Assembly (NCBI GenBank): GCA_028876065.1
Contig: JAGWTI010000011.1
Span: 1-55,033 of the forward strand
Length of the DNA: 55,033 nt
Direction: 5' to 3'
Origin: Nitrospirota bacterium
GTDB taxonomy: Bacteria; Nitrospirota; Nitrospiria; Nitrospirales; Nitrospiraceae
Shown here: one piece after another, positions 49,921 to 55,033 of the stretch
Layout of the letters: the number at the start of each line of letters is the position of its first letter
Position numbering within the stretch: the first letter of the stretch is position 1
Translations under genes and position numbers: made by a program
The notes under the pieces: generated by a model
Databases searched by the model: none
What the model saw: only the letters and a program-made list of their open reading frames with translations
Told to the model about the DNA's origin: nothing

Positions 49921-50569
49921 ATTCCTTCCCGCCGCCCAGATAGGCGCGCTCGACTCCGAAGATGATCTTGAGCGACAAGGCGACGGCGCCCAGGCTGACG
50001 CCGATGAGGATCGCGCGCCGCACCGAGGCGTTGAGCACGTTCAAAATCCACTGCGTGATGTCCCCGCTGATCGGCACCAGATACTCTCCCAGCGGCACCC
50101 GGCCCATCATGACGATGATCGCGGCGATCAGGAGCACCGCCGCTTCGCGGCTCCTGGCCCGGAACGAGCGGTAGGCGGCCGAGGCGATGAAAAAGGCCAG
50201 GATGGCGAACATGGTGCCCTGGAGCGGGACCATCATGAAGTTGTAGATCCAGCCGAAGGCGGTCATGCCGCCGTTGACCGTTTCCTTCCCTTCCAGCCAG
50301 AGCCCGATGGCGATGGTGCCCAGCATGCCCGCATAGAGGATGAAGCTGTAGCCCCAGCCCGGCTCCCGGCGGCGGATCTTGACCGCATGGATGTGGAAGA
50401 GGCTGGTGACGCCCAGCACGAGCGCGAACCCGCCGATGATCTGGAGCCACTTGGTGACGGTGGTCAGCATTTCCTCGGACGCGGGATGCGGCACGTAGTA
50501 TTGGGCCGCGAAGACGATACCGGTCACGAGCGTGATGAGCAGCGGCAGTTGGCGACGGAAGAAGATCAT
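49919..50569 (-). CDS. Polytopic membrane protein, module member
   Basis: 216 residues with about five or six TM helices (PLLITLVTGIVFAAQYYVPH, IIGGFALVLGVTSLFHIHAV, FILYAGMLGTIAIGLWLEG, GTMFAILAFFIASAAYRSF, EAAVLLIAAIIVMMGRVPLG). A short loop holds FHIHAVKIRRREPGWGYSF, with two His next to basic residues. Its start overlaps the stop of the DUF6754 gene by 4 bp (ATGA). Family not recognised. Confidence 0.75.
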   Translation of the reverse strand: MIFFRRQLPLLITLVTGIVFAAQYYVPHPASEEMLTTVTKWLQIIGGFALVLGVTSLFHIHAVKIRRREPGWGYSFILYAGMLGTIAIGLWLEGKETVNGGMTAFGWIYNFMMVPLQGTMFAILAFFIASAAYRSFRARSREAAVLLIAAIIVMMGRVPLGEYLVPISGDITQWILNVLNASVRRAILIGVSLGAVALSLKIIFGVERAYLGGGKE

Positions 50570-51828
50570 TTCAAATCCTTGAAGAGGTCCAGCACGATCG
50601 TTTGAAAGTCGGTTCCGAACACAATGCCGACGGTCGCGAGGGCGGTGCCCAGCCCCAGCACGCAGAGGATGATGCCCTTGCCGATGTCCTGCCCGCGCAA
50701 CGTGCCCACCTGCACCGGCTCACGGGACAAATAGGCGCTGGCCGCGTAGAGTTCCTCCCCGATCAGCGTGTAGTCGCAAGTCGTCACGAAGAACGGGAGC
50801 TGATGGTCGGAGTCGGTACCGGCGATCTGGATGGCGCCGGTGCTGGCGCCGGTCTCGGTCAGCAGGAGCGACTCGGCGAAGTAGGAGCCCATGAAGAAGT
50901 TGGCGGCCGGCTTGCGGCGCAGCATGATGCCGTCCACCGCCGCCGTGTAGCTGAACTGGTCGGTCGTGATGAAGAAGTTGGCGTCTTCCTTGAAGGCATC
51001 CGGCTTGCCCGCTTCCAGGTACGACTGTTTGGTGATCTCCTGGCAGACGGCCATGACGATCGGGTCCCGATGCGGCACCAGCAGCTCGGTCTCATACATG
51101 GCGACGCGTTTGCCCACGCGCCCCAGGATGACGGCGGCGGCGATCGTGGAAGGTTCGCTCATGTCGCCGGCGCCGGTGAGGTAAAGGATCGGCTTGCCCA
51201 GCTCCGTGGCCCGCCCGATGGCCTCGTCCACCGCGTCCAGTCCGGCGATGCGCCGCAGGAAGATCTCCCGTTTCTTGGCTGCCTGGATGGATGCGAAGAG
51301 GATGCCTCCGAAGATCAGGACCAGGAGGAAGTTGTTCGCCTGGTTCCAATTGATCCAATTGGGCTGGGGGATCGCCGGCGCGGCTCTCGTCTCGCCCCGC
51401 TCGGAGTCGTTGCTCATGATGACGGTCACCACATAGGCGGTCCCGTCCTTGAGTTCGACGCCTTTGCCGGTCCTGATGTCGTACTGGTGGTAGTCTTTGG
51501 GCACGGAGCGGGCCCACCAGGGAGTTTTGACCTCCCGTGCATAGTGGCTGTTGGCGGGAAAGTCCGCCAGTTGCTTGGCGGCCGCTCCGTTTGCAGGGTC
51601 CGAAAGCAGGATCCGGTAGTGGGCGGAGGCGTCTTCTCCCGGCTCCGGCGCCCAAGTGACCGTGAGCCCTCCGCCTCCGTCGCTCGGCGTGTCGAAGACC
51701 TGCACGTCGTGGGGCGCCGAGACTCCCGCCGCCCAGAGGGTGGTCGGCCAGACTAGGGCAAGGGTGATCGCCAGAACCAGCAGACGCGACCGTCCCGTCA
51801 TGCCGGTCATGTCACATTTCGCGTTCAT
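50566..51828 (-). CDS. FN3-DUF6754 membrane protein
   Basis: 420 residues. Signal peptide or first TM (LLVLAITLALVWPTTLWAAG), a fibronectin type III domain at about 37-140 (VSAPHDVQVFDTPSDGGGGL, TVTWAPEPGEDASAHYRILL, GTAYVVTVIMSN), a TM at about 165-183 (NNFLLVLIFGGILFASIQA), then the DUF6754 domain (about 190-380: KPILYLTGAGDMSEPSTIAA, GKRVAMYETELLVPHRDPIV, GSYFAESLLLTETGASTGAI) and a final TM (GIILCVLGLGTALATVGIVF). DUF6754 has no assigned function. Overlaps the next gene by 4 bp. Confidence 0.82.
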   Translation of the reverse strand: MNAKCDMTGMTGRSRLLVLAITLALVWPTTLWAAGVSAPHDVQVFDTPSDGGGGLTVTWAPEPGEDASAHYRILLSDPANGAAAKQLADFPANSHYAREVKTPWWARSVPKDYHQYDIRTGKGVELKDGTAYVVTVIMSNDSERGETRAAPAIPQPNWINWNQANNFLLVLIFGGILFASIQAAKKREIFLRRIAGLDAVDEAIGRATELGKPILYLTGAGDMSEPSTIAAAVILGRVGKRVAMYETELLVPHRDPIVMAVCQEITKQSYLEAGKPDAFKEDANFFITTDQFSYTAAVDGIMLRRKPAANFFMGSYFAESLLLTETGASTGAIQIAGTDSDHQLPFFVTTCDYTLIGEELYAASAYLSREPVQVGTLRGQDIGKGIILCVLGLGTALATVGIVFGTDFQTIVLDLFKDLK

Positions 51829-51834
51829 CGCATG

Positions 51835-52050
51835 CTACGAGATGTGGACTTCTTCCTGGGCCAGCCACGCGGCATACTCGATCGCTTGCTGGATGTCCTC
51901 ACGCTGCAAGTCGGGATAACCGTCTAGTATCTCCTCAAAGGGTGCACCATGTGCAATCTGACCGACGATCACCGAGACAGGGATGCGCATCCCGCGAATG
52001 CAGGCTCTCCCCCCCATGATCTTTGGGTCAAACGTAATACGGTCAAACAT
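51835..52050 (-). CDS. DUF433 protein (VapB-like antitoxin family)
   Basis: 71 residues, a complete DUF433 domain: FDPKIMGGRACIRGMRIPVS, VIVGQIAHGAPFEEILDGYP and EDIQQAIEYAAWLAQEE. AAAGGAG precedes the ATG. DUF433 proteins are usually antitoxins with a PIN-domain partner (VapC-like or COG4634), but the gene downstream is DUF6754 and none is near. It sits inside the module and may have been inserted, or has another role. Confidence 0.85.
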   Translation of the reverse strand: MFDRITFDPKIMGGRACIRGMRIPVSVIVGQIAHGAPFEEILDGYPDLQREDIQQAIEYAAWLAQEEVHIS

Positions 52051-52068
52051 GATGGTCTCCTTTCCGGA

Positions 52069-53202
52069 CTAGCCTTCGATGAGTTCCACGTTGGCTCTGG
52101 GAATCACGGTCGAGCTTCCGTCCGCAAAGCCGACTTCGAGCACCCGGACGTGACTTTCGGTTTCGATCTGTCGCAGATCCGGCGGGAGCGATTTCACGGA
52201 TCCGATCCGGCCGAACAAGGGATCGCGGATGATCCGAACCTGATCGCCGGCCCGGATGCCGGTCCGCTCGTCCGCGCTCGCGCGTGCCGATGAAACGGCT
52301 GAGGGCTGGGCCGGTTTCGGGATGATGATCTCCGGTCGGATGACGCCGGCCCTGATTTGCGTGGCCCCGGAGATCGAGGCTTTCTGCCCCACGTGGGCGG
52401 CCAGCAGGTTGAAGGTCTTGGCCGCCATGGGGATCACGCCGAACCCTTCCGTGATGACCAGAGTGAATCCCACCCGTTCGGTTCCGGTGATCGCCACGCC
52501 CAGATCATAGCCCAGCAGCTCGCGTAAGTCCTTGTCGTGGATGCCGCCGACGACCAGGGCGGCCACGCCGATCTCCCTGGCCTTGGCCATCGTGTCGGCC
52601 CCGAGGAACGACCCGCCGACGACGATCTGGTCTTTCATGGAGGGATTCAATCGGTCCGGCGTCAGCCGGTCCTCCGGCGACTGGACCGCCATGGCCAGCT
52701 GCCCCCAGGTCTCGCCCCCGATGCCGAAGATGCCTTGGATCAGACTGCCGGTGCATTCCACCGTGACGCCTTGCCGCGGCAGATGCTCGACGATGGTCCC
52801 GTCCACGTAGGCCAGCAGCTCCAGGGCCTTCGGCGGTTCGCGCAAGAGCACCTGGCCCGTCACCAGCGAAACGGACTCCAGCTTGCCTTCGATGGGCGAC
52901 CGCACTTCGGTCCTGAACCACTTGATCAGAGGTTTGCTCTCGGCGATCACTTCATCCTTGCCGATTGCCTCCCCTTCTTTTTTGAGCACATAGTCCCGGA
53001 TCTCATCCGGAGCTGCGCCGAGCAAGTTGGCTACGTTCACCACGTGGACTTTGCCGGCCAGTTCGGTCCGCGCGACGACGGTGTCCGCCTGAACCCGGTT
53101 GCCGGTTTCAACCGTGACAGTGCCGGGAATGGGCAGCAGCCGGCGTTTTCTGAGCACCGCCGTCTCGGTGACCGTCAGACCTGGTGTGTAGGAGTGAGCC
53201 AT
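52069..53202 (-). CDS. Swivel-domain/KOW protein of the GlmL module
   Basis: 377 residues, no signal peptide. Two beta-hammerhead, biotinyl/lipoyl-like segments: PIPGTVTVETGNRVQADTVV (about 25-60) and EVRSPIEGKLESVSLVTGQV (about 97-120), without a modified Lys motif. A middle Gly-rich domain (GGSFLGADTMAKAREIGVAA, GYDLGVAITGTERVGFTLVI) and a C-terminal KOW-like unit (IRAGDQVRIIRDPLFGRIGS...VIPRANVELIEG). It follows the GlmL-type gene in a conserved-looking order. Function unknown; an adaptor or carrier is plausible. Confidence 0.7.
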   Translation of the reverse strand: MAHSYTPGLTVTETAVLRKRRLLPIPGTVTVETGNRVQADTVVARTELAGKVHVVNVANLLGAAPDEIRDYVLKKEGEAIGKDEVIAESKPLIKWFRTEVRSPIEGKLESVSLVTGQVLLREPPKALELLAYVDGTIVEHLPRQGVTVECTGSLIQGIFGIGGETWGQLAMAVQSPEDRLTPDRLNPSMKDQIVVGGSFLGADTMAKAREIGVAALVVGGIHDKDLRELLGYDLGVAITGTERVGFTLVITEGFGVIPMAAKTFNLLAAHVGQKASISGATQIRAGVIRPEIIIPKPAQPSAVSSARASADERTGIRAGDQVRIIRDPLFGRIGSVKSLPPDLRQIETESHVRVLEVGFADGSSTVIPRANVELIEG

Positions 53203-53218
53203 ATTTTAGCTACAAGGC

Positions 53219-53316
53219 AAAATGATGAACGATGAATGATGAACGGCGGACAAGAACTTCATGGTTCACTCTCCTCGTATCTTACATTCATCGTTCTGCG
53301 TTCAGCATTCATCGTT
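53219..53316. repeat. Stuttering GATGAACG/CGTTCATC inverted repeat
   Basis: AATGATGAACGATGAATGAT then GAACG at 53219-53245 is complementary in pattern to CATTCATCGTTCTGCGTTC and AGCATTCATCGTT at about 53285-53315. The right arm runs over the stop codon of the GlmL-type gene. Confidence 0.6.
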
Positions 53317-55033
53317 GCGGGTACAGGTCCACCGCCTGGTACCACTTCGTGAGCGCCTTGAGCCTGGCCTGGTTGTCGCTCGGCAACTGGAGCGGGCGGC
53401 CTCGCCCGTCGAGCAGCAACCCCACGACCCCTCCCCTGACTTCACGGGTGACCGGAGCGCCTTTGCCCGCTCCCAGGTCCACCGTCTTGACCGGGCGCAT
53501 CTCGACCGTGGCCCGCTCCTCCGTGCCGAGGGGGAACAGCTTCAGGTCGCCGAAGGCCAAGGTGCCGGTCTTGGGCTGGCGGTTCCCGCCGAACGTGATC
53601 GTATAGTCGGCGCAGCGTTCCCCGTCTTTCCCCTGTCCGATCGGCGCGACGCAGGTGCCCAGATACACCATACAGTCGCGCACGAACACGTCCGTCGCCG
53701 CCTGCTCGTTGACCGTGGAGAGGACGCCCAGGTGCGGCATCATGAAGATGCTGTCCACGGAGAGGACCGTGAAGCCGAGCGGCTCGTAGGCGTCCACCAT
53801 CATCAGCATGGATTGGATGCGACGGGGTGCGTGGGACAGGATGCCGCCGCTCCCGACGATCAGGTCCAGCTTCAGCATGTCGATCAGCGTCTTGCCCGAG
53901 GCCTGCTGCTCGAAGATGTCCGAGATCGTGCGCTCCTGCTGGACGCCTTTCAAGCCGGTGGCCAGGGACTTGTGATGCATGAGGGCCAGCCGTAAGGCTT
54001 CCCGCGAGATGGCGTGCTCGATCTGGAGTTCGTCGAGGGTCTGGGGGATGGTGGTCGGCCGGATCATCTTGTTCTTGATCCGGTTCCGCAAGGTCTGTTC
54101 CTCGATCGTAAACGGCACCCAGCGCATGATGTTGGCCAGGCCCGCCTCGGCCAGGACGTTGGAGATGCTGTAGGACATGCCCAGGTTGGCGCTCACGGTC
54201 CGATTGAAGGTGCCGCCGAAGACGGAAAACACGTCGGTGGTCGCGCCGCCGATATCCACGCCGATCAGGTTCAAGTTTTCCCGCTTGGCGATGGTCTGCA
54301 TGATCAGCCCCACCGCGGCGGGGGTCGGCATGATCGGCGCGCCGGCCCAGTCGATCAATTTCTTGTAGCCCGGCGCCTGGGCCATGACGTGCTCCAGGAA
54401 CAAGTCGTGGATTTTGTTCCTGGCCGGCGCGAGGTTTTCCCGCTCGGGCGTGGGACGGAGGTTCTCGGTCATGACCAAAGCGGCCTTCTGCTCCAGGATA
54501 TCCTTGATGCGCGGCTGCGCGTCCTTGTTGCCCGCGTAGATGAGCGGGAGCGAATAGCTCATGCCGAGCCTGGGCCGAGGCTCGGCCGCGGCGATGTACT
54601 CGGCCATCTCCACCACGTGGGTGACGGTGCCGCCGTCCGTCCCGCCGGAGAGGAGGATCATGTCCGGCCGCAGCCTCCTGATGCGTTCGATCTTCTCGTG
54701 CGGCAAGCGGCCGTCGTTGCTGGCCAGGACGTCCATGACGATCGCGCCGGCCCCCAGGGCGCAGCGTTGCGCGCTCTCCCCGCTGATGTTTTGCACCACC
54801 CCGGCCACCATCATCTGCAAGCCGCCTCCGGCGCTGCTGGTGGAGACATAAATGTCCACGCCGACTTTCTTGCCCTGCTCGTCCCGCGCCGGCGTAATGA
54901 TGCGCTCCCCGTCCAGAATCTTACGACCGGAGAGTTCTTCGACTTCGGCGAAGGCGTTCAGGACGCCGCGGGTAACATCCTCGAAGGGGGCTTCCACCGT
55001 GGTGGGCGCTTCGCCCCGGAAGGTCTGCCGGTA
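53309..55033 (-). CDS. GlmL/MutL-family ASKHA ATPase, 5' end outside the window
   Basis: At least 574 residues; the frame is open to the window end, so the true start is upstream (a GTG at 54997 is the first start inside). The MutL (PF13941-type) hallmarks are visible: DMILLSGGTDGGTVTHVVEM, ENLNLIGVDIGGATTDVFSV (phosphate-binding loop of the actin/HSP70 fold), FNRTVSANLGMSYSISNVLA and IVGSGGILSHAPRRIQSMLM. In clostridia GlmL is encoded with the B12-dependent glutamate mutase subunits GlmS and GlmE; neither is seen here. It is first of the module visible in this window. Confidence 0.88.
   Translation of the reverse strand, partial: YRQTFRGEAPTTVEAPFEDVTRGVLNAFAEVEELSGRKILDGERIITPARDEQGKKVGVDIYVSTSSAGGGLQMMVAGVVQNISGESAQRCALGAGAIVMDVLASNDGRLPHEKIERIRRLRPDMILLSGGTDGGTVTHVVEMAEYIAAAEPRPRLGMSYSLPLIYAGNKDAQPRIKDILEQKAALVMTENLRPTPERENLAPARNKIHDLFLEHVMAQAPGYKKLIDWAGAPIMPTPAAVGLIMQTIAKRENLNLIGVDIGGATTDVFSVFGGTFNRTVSANLGMSYSISNVLAEAGLANIMRWVPFTIEEQTLRNRIKNKMIRPTTIPQTLDELQIEHAISREALRLALMHHKSLATGLKGVQQERTISDIFEQQASGKTLIDMLKLDLIVGSGGILSHAPRRIQSMLMMVDAYEPLGFTVLSVDSIFMMPHLGVLSTVNEQAATDVFVRDCMVYLGTCVAPIGQGKDGERCADYTITFGGNRQPKTGTLAFGDLKLFPLGTEERATVEMRPVKTVDLGAGKGAPVTREVRGGVVGLLLDGRGRPLQLPSDNQARLKALTKWYQAVDLYPQR

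Noticed and set aside
1-55033. CRISPR array, prophage or integrative element
   Set aside because: No evenly spaced repeats, integrase, phage structural genes or tRNA attachment site are seen.
1-55033. tRNA or rRNA genes
   Set aside because: None of the intergenic gaps holds a recognisable cloverleaf or rRNA sequence; most are filled by palindromic repeats or promoters.

Overview
The window is GC-rich, densely coded and mostly laid out as long minus-strand operons. It suggests a Nitrospira-type bacterium (phylum Nitrospirota). The reasons are a copper nitrite reductase next to a Crp/Fnr regulator, pyruvate phosphate dikinase, a succinate dehydrogenase/fumarate reductase iron-sulfur subunit with an extra cluster cysteine plus a separate two-CCG-domain protein, a GlyQ/GlyS two-subunit glycyl-tRNA synthetase, and many outer-membrane lipoproteins. 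This assignment is inferred from gene content; no rRNA, nxr or amo gene lies here to prove it.

Layout. 1-1.6 kb: a HEAT-repeat protein (cut by the window edge) and an exported protein. 1.7-2.5 kb: a PIN-domain toxin-like pair. 2.5-6.5 kb: an envelope operon of four lipoproteins (LPP20, TPR, LpoB-like, LPP20). 7-8.4 kb: a secreted caspase-fold/TPR protein whose catalytic Cys is replaced by Ala. 8.5-11 kb: acetyl-CoA synthetase and an IPT/TIG protein. 11-23.7 kb, minus strand: glyQ, glyS, a membrane protein, ppdK, ribD, an HD-GYP protein, an esterase, an exported protein and an MFS carrier, followed by a separately promoted 40-aa membrane protein and ribE. 24-29.3 kb, plus strand: Rrf2 regulator and TauE/SafE transporter, transketolase, Crp/Fnr regulator and nirK. 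29.4-36.4 kb, minus strand: cupin, CCG-domain protein, two unknowns, rtcB, an exported protein, archease, sdhB-like gene and an M24 peptidase. 36.5-43.4 kb: a large AsmA-like protein, an MFS carrier, a cyclophilin and a secreted beta-propeller protein. 43.4-46.9 kb: a small accessory patch with YCII, PPOX, a MazF pair, an Mrr nuclease, HigBA and a 122-bp inverted-repeat element. 46.9-55 kb: a minus-strand module of a GlmL-type ASKHA ATPase, a swivel/KOW protein, DUF433, an FN3-DUF6754 membrane protein, three more membrane proteins and a MEMO-like protein with a PqqD-like N-terminus.

How they work together. PPDK, acetyl-CoA synthetase, transketolase and the fumarate reductase/succinate dehydrogenase-type subunits are central-carbon enzymes consistent with a reverse-TCA autotroph. 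The regulator next to nirK keeps the FNR/CRP DNA-reading residues, and a TGA-N6-TCA palindrome sits about 42 bp upstream of a predicted nirK start site. RtcB and archease are functional partners in RNA ligation/repair. The last 8 kb is the best candidate for an undescribed system: a GlmL-family ATPase without glutamate mutase genes, embedded among uncharacterised membrane proteins.

At least eight intergenic gaps hold short stuttering palindromic word repeats, and one 17-mer is shared exactly by two gaps 49 kb apart. There is no gene-free stretch above about 275 bp, and I saw no tRNA, rRNA, CRISPR array or prophage.
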